Shown here one piece after another: positions 1-12,420 of a DNA stretch of 64,000 nt. The DNA is taken from contig CP136061.1 in NCBI GenBank assembly GCA_032622095.1, forward strand, positions 234,732,944 through 234,796,943. Direction: 5' to 3'. The position numbers and the translations under genes were made by a program. Source of the stretch: Siphonodentalium dalli. Taxonomy: Eukaryota > Mollusca > Scaphopoda > Gadilida > Siphonodentaliidae. The notes under the pieces were generated by a model, which had not been told where the DNA came from, ran no database searches, and saw nothing but the letters and a program-made list of their open reading frames with translations. Every line of letters starts with the position of its first letter. The first letter of the stretch is position 1.

Positions 1-149
1 ATAGAAGAAACAAAATTCTCTTCAAAATAGTCCATCGATATATAACAGCGACTAAACGATTCGAAGTCGGATAATCAAACGCATTTCAGAATAACCACAA
101 AAAGCAAATTAGTCACAAATCGGTTTTGGCACCTCCCACCCCAAACCCC

Positions 150-339
150 GAACCCACTCATTTGTAAATGTAAATATGTTTAACCTATATATGATTTTGA
201 ATCTTTCCTTCAACATTTTGTGTGAATAATATTATTGTAAACAGGGAGAGGGGCAAAGTAAGTTTTGTAACTTGTCCCCAATCCCTTTTGTATTATTCGA
301 TATACAAATAAAATATGTTTAAAAAAAAAAAAAAAAAAA
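150..339 (+). mobile_element. Retroposed 3' end with poly(A) tail
   Basis: An AATAAA at 307-312 is followed after about 8 bp by 19 adenines (321-339). The preceding sequence has the look of a LINE 3' UTR. The 5' limit is not defined. Confidence 0.5.
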
Positions 340-1129
340 TCTCGATAACCTATCGTACCATAATTCTTACCAACTACCAACGATTGAATTAAGTACCCAA
401 ATGATTAATATCATCAATTAAAGAGTGGCTGATGCTACGCCCCTTCCTAATTTAAATGTAGAAAGCCATACATAAAAAAAACTGCGTTTTTTGGAACACA
501 CTTTTGCAAAAAAAAAGTGCGATATGTCTTTAAAATGTTCTTTTCCTTTCCTGGCATAAACTACCACCCGGCATCTTTTTAGCAAGAATAACTTTCTTCC
601 CAAATGTTTTGAAATCAGATGGTCTGGGTAATATGCCAGAAAATCACAATTCTTGCTTAAAACCAACTTCCATTGTCCTTGACTCTATATCATTGGTTGC
701 CACATGATATCTAATGTATCGCGATTATTTGTTGGATTGCCATTGAATTGGTCAGTCGAAATAATTGCCGGGCGACAGGTCTCTTCTATTTAAACCCGTT
801 GACGTCAGGTACATTTATTCGACAATATCCCAGCTATTGAATACATACATGTACGTATAGTGTTGTATATGCCACAAGTGGAATACAAGCGAGCGACCAA
901 AGCTAATGTCAGGATGACAGTCTTGCCAACAATGGATAGTCGACTCTGGAAGGTGACACTCCTGAATTGGAGTTGTCTTGATGAGCGTATGTTATAAATA
1001 ACACCTCCAATTTTTATGCCAACTACATTGTGATGCTTTATTAATAACTCAGTATGCACAAACTCTAGAGTTTTGTAGAGTTATATTTACAGTGACATTT
1101 GGCCACCGGATTCAGGGTCCTTTGTTTGT
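340..1129. other. No gene seen; repeat fragment
   Basis: The part 780-1040 resembles 60215-60340 (TTGACGTCAGGTACA..., GAATACAAGC), so it is another member of that dispersed family. It contains a palindromic TGACGTCA at about 798. No coding region is recognised. Confidence 0.5.
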
Positions 1130-1290
1130 GTAATCATCATCACTATCATCATCATCATCATCATTACCATCATCAACATCATCATCTTTATCTTCTTCAT
1201 CCTCGTCATCATCATCGTCGTCATCACAATCATCATCATTATCAGCATCGTCATCATTACCATCATCGTCGTCCGTAATTATCGTTATCG
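1130..1290. repeat. TCA/ATC trinucleotide tract
   Basis: Imperfect CAT/ATC repeat. Its minus-strand Asp-rich open frame is low-complexity, not a gene. Confidence 0.8.
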
Positions 1291-1394
1291 TCATTACTTT
1301 CTAAATGAGGAAAATTAATATATTTTGAAGAATTTTGCGATTTTTATCAATTAGGTTTGATGAAATACCTGTGATCACAGTAGAGGCGACGATT

Positions 1395-1720
1395 AAGATG
1401 ATACTATAAGTTCAATGATGACGATGACGAAAACGATGCTGAATTTGCTAGAAATGTGGATCCGACAGATGATGATGTCGATGATGATTTAAATGTTGAC
1501 GACAATATTGAGGGTGATAATGCATGATGATGACGACGAATATGACGATGACGACAACGACGATGATGGGCTGTGATCACGATGAAGACGATGGAGATGA
1601 CGACGTTGATGACGACTATACTGATGACGATAACAATGTGGTTGCAGGACGATGAACATGATGATGATGATGTTGATGATGGTGATGATGATGTCGGTGA
1701 TGACGAGGCTAAGGCGACGA
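1395..1720. repeat. GAT/GAC trinucleotide tract
   Basis: Imperfect GATGAC repeat, complementary in type to the tract at 1130-1290, so the two could pair as a loose 600-bp fold-back. Confidence 0.75.
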
Positions 1721-2104
1721 TGAAATTACCCTCTTTATCGTTAAAAAGAGGTTCTGGCGCATAGCTAGATATATTCCCAAATATACATTGGCACTGGAAT
1801 TAACCCTTTGTAGTGAAGTTTGAATTTGTGGTGTGGTCTGAAAAATGACATTATGTTTTAGTGCGGTGCTGACACCAGTTACGAAAACACAAGATTTAAT
1901 ACAAATTCCCTGCTTGTCGGATATGACTTTTTTGCACAAATCATTCAGATTTGAAGAAAAGTCTGGAACTGAGCGTTATATTGTAAACAGCATAGACTAA
2001 AACGTTTGCACTGAAACATATGGCAACCAGTTAGACCGCACTATAACCGTATGCCGCACACCTGACATTTCCAATATACGGATGCCGACAACCTGAGGCT
2101 AATG

Positions 2105-3960
2105 TTTATGCTAAAAAAATGTAGGTTACATCAATTTCCTCTCGATGCGACACCTGTGCCCATTTTGCTTGGTTTATTTGTCGAGTGGTCCCACGTCTTG
2201 GGTAGATACGACTCGAGTGATCTGTTGCGGGTTTTCTTGTCACCTGTTGTTTAAATTTCACACCTTCCACCACTCCCCGTTCGATGAACTTCCACTCCAA
2301 ACGGTGCCAATTTCTCGGTGAGTTTCAGCTCGTCTATACTTTGGACCGGAACATTACAGATCCATACAAGAAATAACGTTCAGGGATTGGACCGATTTCA
2401 TTGGCCGAGTGGTGTGAACCGTTTTGAAAAAAATACAAGTTGAAATATAATGATTACATAGATATTGCTCAACAAAAATGTATATTACATGTGACGCTTG
2501 TGTGATCCACATGCACATCCCACTATATCATTATGCATTTTCCAAGAACCACTTTAGCGTACCAATGGTTCACAACCCGGATGTACCTATTTTGTATCGC
2601 GCTCTTGGCAACAACGTCAACTGACGTACAAGTAGTTCTGGCTTGCATTCCACTTATGGTATACAACACCATGTATTAACTGGTTGGGATTGCATTTAAT
2701 ATTCCATTGAATGCATATGGCTCTCTTGAACGGCCGGCTGTGGAATAACCTGTACCTCCTATATGTCGTGCATCCGATCGTATTTAAATGTTGAATGAAA
2801 TGAGAACATTGTGTGAGCTAATTATTATATCGATGATTTACTAACCTTCTTCTACGCTTGATTTTAACATTTACCATTTTCAAAATGAACCACCCCAGTA
2901 TGTGATCCACTGAATTATCTGAAAAGGAACCATGCCTCATATGGCAGAACAAGCGAGGGTTATCGCCATATATTTACCGAAGGAAGACACACCCGTAAAG
3001 TAGATCGCTCGAAGAATAGGTGTTTCGTCGAATAGAATAAGAACACTCGGGACCAATGTTCAAGAAATTGGCTATGCGAAACACTACACAAGAATCACAA
3101 CCGCACGATGATCAGCCTGGCACTGATAATTTCGACAGGCGAGAGCTTCGGGGTGATGACAATTTTTCTTTAAATTATCCTTCAGATTCGTAATCCAAAC
3201 TGTTTTTTTTTTTGGCGCCAATGGGTATAAATTTTGAATCAGTTTGCTGGTCTCAGAACACATAATAGTGTCGACATTGAACCGCATATCGAACTAACAA
3301 TTAGCTGATTTCTCTGAAAATGGACATACATGTAAATTATCCCAAAATAGGCTATAGGGGCTACTGGACGTTCAAAACTTCTTGACTTACAAATGGTGAC
3401 TATATAGAATAAATAACATATAGTCGAAAGCAGATGGTGACTATAGAGCGTAAACTTTTTTGGAAACTTTACTCATGGAAATTAGAAGAAAAAAACAATT
3501 TCCTTCAGTTCTACAATGAATAGAAAATAAACAGAAGAATAAACGGGCTTATGTCAGAAATGGGAAAAGACTCCGATCGTCTAGAAAATTGTAGAAAAAC
3601 CTAGAAGACATTCGTAAACTAAAACTTGAAGGAATGATTATTCGGCCTTGTTTCAAATGGGTCGCTAACGGTGAAAAGCGGAGTAAACATTTCTTTAATG
3701 TACTGCCTTGGAATAATGAACTACATGTACTACTGATAATAGTAACGAATAGGGTGCTCCGTCACTAGAATGTGTGTTCTTTCTATCAGTTGTCTTGTTT
3801 CCATATCCGATTACGTTTTCGATATTTCAGCAAAACTGACAGAAATTCAATGCATATAGTAATCGTATAGTAATAAATTCTAGATCGTTTCTCTGGTCCC
3901 CAAAGTGGGAAATGACTCTAAGAGAGTGTACTTCAATTGTCCATTTAGCTTTAATGTCTA
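2105..3960. repeat. Diverged segmental duplicate of 57.95-61.69 kb
   Basis: Three colinear blocks match in direct orientation: 2110-2620 with 57955-58330, 2590-2860 with 59980-60215, and 2860-3960 with 60665-61690. The second copy carries extra sequence between blocks. No coding region is recognised in either. Confidence 0.75.
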
Positions 3961-4517
3961 TCTATCTCTCAGACGAGTGGCAATCAACTAATTCGAGAAT
4001 ATTGCGAAACACAAAGTACTAAGATATGGCCTGATAACAACATACTTAAATACAAAATGAACACGGGAAACAGAACCACACCACGTTTACTGTGCGTGGT
4101 AGTAAATTTTAACGCCACGATTTTCTCACAAACGGACCCGTAATTGTCAATTCTGCGAAAAGGTTTTGGACATTAAAATATCTAGTCACATGGCAGAAAA
4201 TTAAGAGCAAATAGGTTACTACCAAACGCTCTATTATACATTAAAAGGGTACTGTACGCCATTTTCAATAAATTTCCCGTGATAACAACGATCTAGTATC
4301 GATAATATATAGAAACATAAGTAATTTGAGTCGTAGATGTATTCTGTAAACGCTCAGGTTAATAGGCTATCTTAAAATTTAATAATTTAAAAGTTAATAA
4401 TTTAATATAAATTGAATTTATGGCTGGAGCCATAAAATGGCGTAAATTAAAATACGAATTTCCTTGTACAAGACGTAATCAAATTATAATTGAGGGATAC
4501 TGGATTAGTAAACTCAT

Positions 4518-5400
4518 TGCACCCTAAATCTAGTTGGATAAGAAGTTATCCAACAGCAAATCAACCGTTTTATGCCCACAGCACCTATCTACGTTGTGTG
4601 AAAAGTTGCATGACAATTTTGTTGGATGCACTTTTACACAACGTTGCATATATATTTACTACCAACGGTTGTATGTTAATTATACAACGTGTTGGATAAA
4701 ATTTCACCCAACACTCAATCAACGTTAATTGCCCACAGCACCTATCTACGTTTATTGAACTGTTGGGTGTTGGGTAGAGTTGGATGACATTTGTTGATTG
4801 GAAAGTCTACCCAACGTTGATTGGAAAGTAAAATGGGGCAAGACGTCGTGGATAGCTTTGCCGGTATAGTATACCTTTGTTATAATTATTCTTTGTATAC
4901 GATACACTGATTATGTAGGCTTTATGTGTTGAGTGTATGCGTGTATTACTTTAGTCAAATTAGTGCCGTTAGCAGTTGTGTAAATTTGTAAACTTCAAAA
5001 TTTGGCAAATATAAATAAATGTACACTCAATACATGTACATAAAGCATAATCAGTGTATCGCACAAAGAATAACTATAACAAAGGTATACTATACCGGCA
5101 AAGCTATCCACGACGTCTTGCCCCATTTTCCAGTCGCTCAGGAGTTTTTTCACACAGTCGTCCATCTTGTTTTGAAATATTTGGAGCCAAAACTCGCATG
5201 CTCGAACGCACCGGAAACAATCTGCTATTGGATGTCCCGGTCACGTGGCGGTTTTATCCAACGTGGTATGAAAGTAATACCACATAAGACAGTTCACGCA
5301 ATCAGTTGTGTACTAAACTGTTGGATAATAAGTATACAACATTATATTCGCACCCAACGAATTGTATACAACGTTCATCCAACTAGATTTAGGGTGTGCA
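4518..5400. mobile_element. Fold-back element, about 0.9 kb
   Basis: The outer ends are inverted copies of GCACCCTAAATCTAGTTGGA. Inner arms 4832-4935 and 5040-5128 are also inverted and nearly identical. The open frame at 5019-5483 crosses an arm and its outer end and has no recognisable content. Confidence 0.65.
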
Positions 5401-6729
5401 CACACGATCATTTGAAACATTATGCTGATACGGGGAGAAAACTCAAGCCACTCACTTACTATAGTGACGATAAAATAACATAATTGAGTACATGGGACTA
5501 GTATGCATATATAGTATCACTTTTATTTTATACATTTGGTTGAAAACTGTACAAAAATTACTCGACAACAACAATTTGTATTTTTGCATTCCGGTTAATT
5601 TGCCATCCGTAACACTACTTCGTACTCAACAGACTTGTTACCTTATTCTCCGATTCAGAGACTATAGAAACCAACAACAACATTTGGGTACAGTATCCAT
5701 TTAAGAAAATGAAGAATAACAAAAGCTGAATTTTACAAAACCTAGGAATATATCTCGTCTACTCGTCTACTTCATCGTGGTCTCTCAACTTGTAACTTAC
5801 TGATAACACAAAGGCATGGCGTTTGGAGCCTTAATACCTACAGCAGATATACCAAGGCCGCTAATCTCTCTAACATTGTGTTATAATTTTTCAAGGAATT
5901 CTGGCAGACAGTTCTAGTGGAATGATAGAACATATATTTGAAACTCTCCAATCAAAAGCGAGACGAAAGATTTCTATGGTTATTGTATTCGGATTCAGAA
6001 AACAAAACATAACATAAAATGGCTAAATTACGGTAAAATACAATGGGACTGATTATGCAATATTATCAGTCTCGGTGAATTTCATATCCACAAATACATC
6101 GCAATGTATCAGTCATGATTCTGAATGTTTTGTTTACACATATAATAATCAGCTCTCGAAATTAGTAAAAATGTCCCACATTTAATGATGTGGCAAATTA
6201 GATTCCAAATGCTGCCACGGCGTTTTCCACGCCATTGTTTATTGTCGCGGTCACTTTTGATGACTGTACATTGTGATAATATATATATACACCACTTCAA
6301 TAAATATATTGTGTGTATGTGGAGTAGACATACAACTATTCCATGTATATCGACAGTGCTGGATACTTACGATGGCCTGATGTAAGATAAACCTCACTGA
6401 CTTAATCAGCGAGCGATCTTCGTGTATAATGTAGCCGAGAGTATGTACAAATAACAACACATGAATGTCAGCTTCTCTAACCACGACATGTATATAACAG
6501 AGCAGGACATGTTTGTCTGGTTGTCTGTCTGTTTGGATTTCCCCCTGGACCGATTTCAATCATGCATATTCGTTGGGTGACTCGGAGTGGATGTTATGAC
6601 GCCGTTATTTTTTTCAAAATGTTTATCCAGAAATATTTAATTAAACAAACTTAAAATAAAGAAATGTTTGTTAAATTGAGCACTAAAAAAAGTTATTTAT
6701 TTTTTTTTAAATCAAAATGTTTAAACGAT
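5401..6729. other. No gene seen
   Basis: AT-rich sequence with short open frames only; no domain, splice-linked coding block or repeat family recognised. Confidence 0.5.
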
Positions 6730-7110
6730 CAAAACAGAACAACGCGAATCTTAATATAGAGAATCTTTACCGAACGAGTTGTAGACGGCGCAAAGATATA
6801 TTTCACGAAAGTGGAGCTTGAGTGAAATGTGACTATGCGCCACACACACATAGTTCGATACAAGATTCTAGAAGTTGTGTTTTGTCTTTATTCCACACCA
6901 CTATATTGTATACTTTAATCCATGACTTTGACTACTATTTGTAGTATAACGACATGTATTGTCACAGTCATTTAATTCTGAAGAAAACCAAGTAATTATC
7001 TATGCTTAACCCAAAGTGTGTCGCTGATATTATGTACGTCATCGCTATATACAACAACGTCACTTCGAAGTATTTCTGGTTTGTATTACACTTGCGGTAT
7101 ACACCAGCTC
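6730..7110. repeat. Dispersed repeat shared with 59655-60060
   Basis: Direct-orientation match including GGCGCAAAGATATATTTCACGA and the block TTATTCCACACCA... TTTAATCCATGA. The first part is hairpin-like, related to the palindrome at 60491-60657. Confidence 0.65.
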
Positions 7111-7117
7111 CTTGACC

Positions 7118-7389
7118 ACATTGTGATAGTTACAGTTATGCCCTGTGCCAATGCATTCTCTTATATATGCGAGTCGACCATAGGTCGCCTCGCATATATA
7201 AGAGAATGCATTGGCCTAAACAAAATCTTTTTTTAACACTTTTTACCATTTTTTCTTACATTCTTTAACAATTTTATAATTTTTAATGTGTTAAGCCAAT
7301 GCATTCTCTTATATATGCGAGGCGACCTATGGTCGACTCGCATATATAAGAGAATGCATTGGCACAGGGCCATTCTGTTGGGTAAAGGG
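7118..7389. mobile_element. MITE made of two mirror palindromes, copy 1
   Basis: A 68-bp palindrome (7147-7214, arms CCAATGCATTCTCTTATATA) and its reverse complement (7303-7363) flank an AT-rich spacer. The outer CCCTGTGCC/GGCACAGGG closes the inverted repeat (7141-7369). Confidence 0.75.
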
Positions 7390-7864
7390 TTATATGGCTG
7401 GCATTCCGTCGAATACACGTGTGGAATAAAAGAGACTTGTCGCGCGTCAACTATTTCGAGTGGACAATCCAATGGCTCTTTGTTGCAACGATTAATCGCG
7501 ATACAGGTGTATCTCGATTTTTTCTGAAGAATTGGACAGCGACATGATTCAAAAGATATATCGCGATGCCCTTACATCCACATTTTTATATATTTTGTCT
7601 ACATTACAAGTACAGTTCTATATTGGCTGTGAGTGGTAAATATTAAATTCACCACTGGAAACGTGTCCACATATTTTAAGTATAGATTCCAATGTTATAG
7701 TGCAGTTATGCTGTAATCTTAGGCGTGGACTGGTATGCTAGTAGAAATGATAATAGTATTATAATGATACCAAGCCACCGTTCATCATTGTGGGGTAAAA
7801 TTTTCAATAATGCGTAAGTCTAATGTTAATAGCAATACACATATCGTATCGCGAGCAAACGACG

Positions 7865-8082
7865 TACTGTAATTTATAATGTAGTGGTGGTGTCTGGTTT
7901 TATTATCGGATATAGTCAAATTTATTTTCGTTCCATATTTGGCTGCTGTGATATACCATTCTACGATACGATATATCGTATCGTAGAATGGTATATCACA
8001 GCAGCCAAATATGGAACGACAATAAATTTGACTATATCCGATAATAAAACCAGACACCACCACAACATTATAAATCACAGTA
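7865..8082. repeat. 218-bp near-perfect palindrome without spacer
   Basis: Centre at 7973/7974 (CGATACGATA|TATCGTATCG). Arms of about 109 bp differ at only a few positions. The same peptide is therefore open on both strands, which explains two mirror open frames here. Confidence 0.9.
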
Positions 8083-8151
8083 AGTTGTGATATAAGATAG
8101 CTAAATTCTGGAAGATCTTGGATCTCTTATCGTTATATGCATGGCCAGAAT

Positions 8152-8216
8152 AATGTTAAACTGTCACGTATCTAAACCAGTGCCATAAGAATACTCAGTT
8201 TATGTGAGGTTTCCCT
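8152..8216. repeat. 65-bp direct repeat, copy 1 (left flank of the inverted-arm element)
   Basis: This is identical to 11604-11668 except one base (c versus a). It contains the last codons of the WSC gene and the start of its 3' UTR, so it was copied from the gene end. Confidence 0.85.
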
Positions 8217-11200
8217 GTTTTATAGAGCCCATATACAGAATGAGCAGGTGATGCCACAGTGTCCTGGGCCCACAAACAAGGTACCCCGCCTTGCTCACCG
8301 GAAGCTTATATTATGCTAATGATGAACAGACAGTCTGCCGTAGGAGCAGTTTTAGCCAGTCAAAAATAAAAATAGTGTAAATAAAATTGTAGAGAATCCT
8401 GAATATCATGAATTGATTACACGATGGTATACACTTACAAAGCCCAAAATTTACAACTATAAATTCAACAACAGTCGTAGTCAGGTTATATTGTTTATAT
8501 AAACATCGGAGGTGCCCTTGTTGTTAGCGGGAGGTATCGGAATCCACCGAGATCGCATCGGGCGCATACATTCCTATATTTTACATATTTCCGCGTTATC
8601 ATATGTGTATTTTACATATTAAATATAGTATACACAAATTATGGCATCCAGGTGAGACATAAAAATCTCTCGCGGAAAACAGACGCAAACGGACGGACGG
8701 GCGGACTGACTAAACGGCAGACATTGAATGTCGGCCACAAAACGTTATCCTACATTATATATTAAATATATGTATTCGCGTCTTTTATGCGTGCAAGGAG
8801 TTGGACTGTTGGAGTCCGCAATATTTATAACAAATAACGCTATTTAATTATATGCATATATGTACGTGTTTACCTGCTTGTATTTTTGGGGCCTGAAGTT
8901 CCCGTCTTTGTAAAATAAGTGCGTTTATCATGTACGCATATACAAACCATAACCATTCATACTTGGGTATGAATGTTTCACTACATATACTCATTAAAAG
9001 ATATCAACATTGACAATTAATTATCGAATAATCCACACTCTATCGTGGAAGGTTATTTCGTTTCTTTGACCAAGAGAGGTCCCGTTGTTTGTTTACCTAT
9101 AATTCCCGTATAAAAATAAATAACTCATAGATGAACCACTCTTTATATATAATGCAGTAGCTTAACAGTCTGGGAAACAAAGCTGATACATGTAGTAAGC
9201 ATTTTTACACGACAAGACAAAATGCGTTATCATATATGTGTATTTTCCATATTAAATATCGGTATACACATACTAATGACATCCAGGTGAGACATAAAAA
9301 TATATCGCGGAAAACAGACACAAACGGACGGACGGACGGGCGGACTGACTAAATGGCAGACATTGAATGTCGGCCACAAAACGTTATCCTACATTGTATT
9401 AAATATATATTAGCGTATTATATGCGTGCATGGAGTTGGACTGTTGGAGTCCGCAATATTTATAACAAATAAAGCTATTTAATTATATGCATAGGCCTAC
9501 GTGCGTGTTTACTTGTTTGCATATTTTGGGGCCTGGAGTTCCCGACTTTGTAAAATAAGTGCGCTTAACATGTACGCATATGCTAACCATAATCATTCAT
9601 ACTTGGGTATGAATGTTTTCACTTCATATACTTATTAAAAGATACCAACACTGAAAATTTTCAATTATCGAATTATCCACACATTATCGTGGAAGGTTAT
9701 TTCGTGTCCTTGATCAAGGGAGGTCCCGTTGTCTGATTACCGGTACCCATAAATCCCGTATAAAAATAAATCATAGATAAACCACTCTTTATGTAATGCA
9801 GTAGCTTTGGCTATGCATGTAGTAAGTATCTATATATCACACGACAACTTGTATATTTTATATTTGTCATGATATATAGGGCTGTTGTCAGTAAGTAATT
9901 AAATTACAAACCTATACATATGATATTGTAAACGCTCTTTATATAGAGTATATAACAGTTATGTATATAGGGTACATCGGCTGGGATTGTGTTCAAAGTT
10001 CCAATGCATACAATTTGTTATCGTGATAGCAGACAAAAACGTGGGCCATCCCACATACAGGTATACAATCAACCATCCATAAGTTAAATGGTTTGTTGGT
10101 TAACGGGCCCTGTTTCTAAAGTGGTGTTGACATGTGGAGCTATGTAAACATGTCATATTTACTGTATTTGGGTGTTTATTTTTTGAGTGTTTATTTTTTG
10201 ACTTATCGTACTAGCTTGATAACACAGAAGGAATCAATTGTTTGGAAAATGTTTACTAAGTCCGTTCCGAAATCATATTTTTGTACCGAAAGTTGGTCCT
10301 ATAAAAAAATGTTTGGCCACAGCAGCTCATCAGGTACACTTCTGGTCTTTAACAAATATAAAGCAATCTGTTATTTCATATGTGGTTTCGGGAGTATAAG
10401 TGCACGACCCTATGGACAGACCAGTTCTCCCGTACAGACCAAATCCTTGGCCTGTACGCTGAAAGCCAGAAAATTGCCTGCTGATTCCTCCAATATCAAA
10501 CTAGTACGAACTGCCAAAGGTATTTTAACACGCGCGATGGTAACAGTGCACTGTAAAAATCGCGACGGTATTTATGTCCGAACATATATTATAGTTATAA
10601 ACTGTGTTGATAGTGTATAGGTTGTATATAACAACAAAATTGCGCAAAGTAAAAACATTGTTTTGTCCGGTAAAAACCCAATTAAAAGCAAAAACGTGGT
10701 ATAAATTAACATTAGTTTACCTGTAATCAGAAATAAACACATGTAGTAACCTCTGTGTAGTATTCCCGTTCGTCAGTACATGCGAATTATTAAGAACACA
10801 TATCCTCTATTCGCGAAGGAGCCCAAAATGAACATCCTACCTGGGCCTTATTCCTGCTAGTATGAAGTACAGACGTTATGAGATACGTCACTATTCACGA
10901 GCTCCGGTGTGACGCGTATCCGTCCGTGACGTCACACGTCGGGTGCGTGTAAGGCCATTTAAAGGGATACATATTGAATGTGTGTTGTTCATAATTATAT
11001 GTACATGCTTTATCTGCCCATATGCTTTATCTGCCCGTTGAAAGTATTATAAATTAAATTAGTTTTCACACAAACAACTGTACTGTTGGAATGTGGATAT
11101 ACATATATTTACCAATAAGGGTTATAGCAAATGTTTTCCGCGAGAGATTTTTATGTCTCACCTGGATGCCATAATTTGTGTATACTATATTTAATATGTA

Positions 11201-11603
11201 AAATACACATATGATAACGCGGAAATATGTAAAATATAGGAATGTATGCGCCCGATGCGATCTCGGTGGATTCCGATACCTCCCGCTAACAACAAGGGCA
11301 CCTCCGATGTTTATATAAACAATATAACCTGACTACGACTGTTGTTGAATTTATAGTTGTAAATTTTGGGCTTTGTAAGTGTATACCATCGTGTAATCAA
11401 TTCATGATATTCAGGATTCTCTACAATTTTATTTACACTATTTTTATTTTTGACTGGCTAAACTGCTCCTACGGCAGACTGTCTGTTCATCATTAGCATA
11501 ATATAAGCTTCCGGTGAGCAAGGCGGGGTACCTTGTTTGTGGGCCCAGGACACTGTGGCATCACCTGCTCATTCTGTATATGGGCTCTATAAAACAATAA
11601 AAC
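8217..11603. mobile_element. 3.4-kb element with 463-bp terminal inverted arms
   Basis: Bases 8217-8680 are the reverse complement of 11133-11595 with no mismatch that I could see over most of the length. The interior holds a direct duplication: about 8586-9200 is repeated at about 9222-9830, diverged by roughly a tenth. A 163-codon open frame (10132-10620, plus strand) lies in the interior but resembles nothing I know. No transposase is visible, so it is non-autonomous or of unknown class. It sits just past the stop codon of the WSC gene. Confidence 0.75.
11428..11448 (-). promoter_or_regulatory. Candidate poly(A) signals for the WSC gene inside a transposable arm
   Basis: Two AATAAA hexamers on the minus strand (11433-11428 and 11448-11443) lie about 205-225 bp beyond the stop codon. 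No AATAAA is seen between the stop and the inverted-arm element that begins at about 11603. If used, the transcript end is supplied by the inserted element. Confidence 0.4.
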
Positions 11604-11668
11604 AATGTTAAACTGTCACGTATCTAAAACAGTGCCATAAGAATACTCAGTTTATGTGAGGTTTCCCT
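11604..11668. repeat. 65-bp direct repeat, copy 2 (end of WSC coding region and 3' UTR)
   Basis: This copy is the functional one: it includes the final codons, the stop of the WSC receptor and the first bases of its 3' UTR. The partner is 8152-8216 on the other side of the element. Confidence 0.85.
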
Positions 11669-12420
11669 CTGTGGGCACAGCATGCGAGTATCCGTACGGG
11701 TCTTCGTGCACGTTGTCCGGGATGTGCTCGTATGTGTCGCCCGAGAAATGGCCATCCGCATCCTCGTTCATCCTGTCAGCCATGTGGGAGTAACCATACT
11801 GATCTGCGGTGTCCTTCTCTCTTTCAGGTACGTCACATTTCTCCATTTCGTAATCGACGTCATCTGATGAAGTTTCATTGATTTCGCTTGACTTCTCTAA
11901 TATAAAATAATTCCCATTATCTTCCGACAAACAATGAACACTCGAGTTATTTGCCACTGATGTTGGAATCGAGTTCTGATTACATTTATCAACAGAAGCT
12001 ACTTCCTTCCCATGAATATGTTCGGCATTTTCAAGCTCATATTCAGACCGGTCCGCGAGAGAATATTCCGATGGCGACTCCGTGCACTTGTTCGTATACA
12101 CGTGATCTGTCAACACATTGCTTCGGGACGTATTTCCGTTTCCTTGGACACGATCACAACTATTATCAGTAGGAACGTGATAAGCGTACGAGTATTCTGA
12201 ACCTGGAGTGACACCGTCCAGGGACGAGTATCCATTGTTGGCAAGACTGTAATCTTGACAATGAGCTTTGGTATCTCGATCTGTGTTCATCGCCCCAGCA
12301 CATGTAGGTTTGACAATGTTGGTGTCTTTCGTTTGTTTGTTCGCTGATTTTACGGAAATATTAACTAGGTTTGAATTGTCTTTATTTTTCTCCACATTTT
12401 CTGCCGCTGTCTGTCGTTTC
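11652..12420 (-). CDS. WSC receptor exon 6: tyrosine-rich cytoplasmic tail
   Basis: This is the terminal exon: 769 bp with acceptor TGTGTTTTAG| and stop TAA at 11654-11652. It encodes residues 177-431, hydrophilic and acidic, with no predicted fold visible. Tyrosines lie in motifs that fit known SH2 or sorting signals: YSSL (240), YTNK (284), YFIL (347), YSHM (386, a YxxM form) and YEHI (406). YGYSH occurs twice (384-388, 418-422). No strict YxxL-x6-8-YxxL ITAM is present. Part of the tail is matched by a decayed copy at 57.7 kb, showing it belongs to a duplicated family. The frame is also open upstream of the acceptor, but that part is intron. Confidence 0.85.

Noticed and set aside
1112-1764. 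Asp-rich proteins on both strands
   Set aside because: Pure trinucleotide repeat translation with no start context or splice sites.
5019-5483. 154-codon plus-strand frame
   Set aside because: It lies across the inverted arms of a fold-back element and has no recognisable content.
7785-8090. Two almost identical peptides on opposite strands
   Set aside because: They are the mirror readings of one palindrome.
10132-10620. 162-residue plus-strand frame
   Set aside because: Kept only as a note within the inverted-arm element: no domain, no conserved copy, composition like background.
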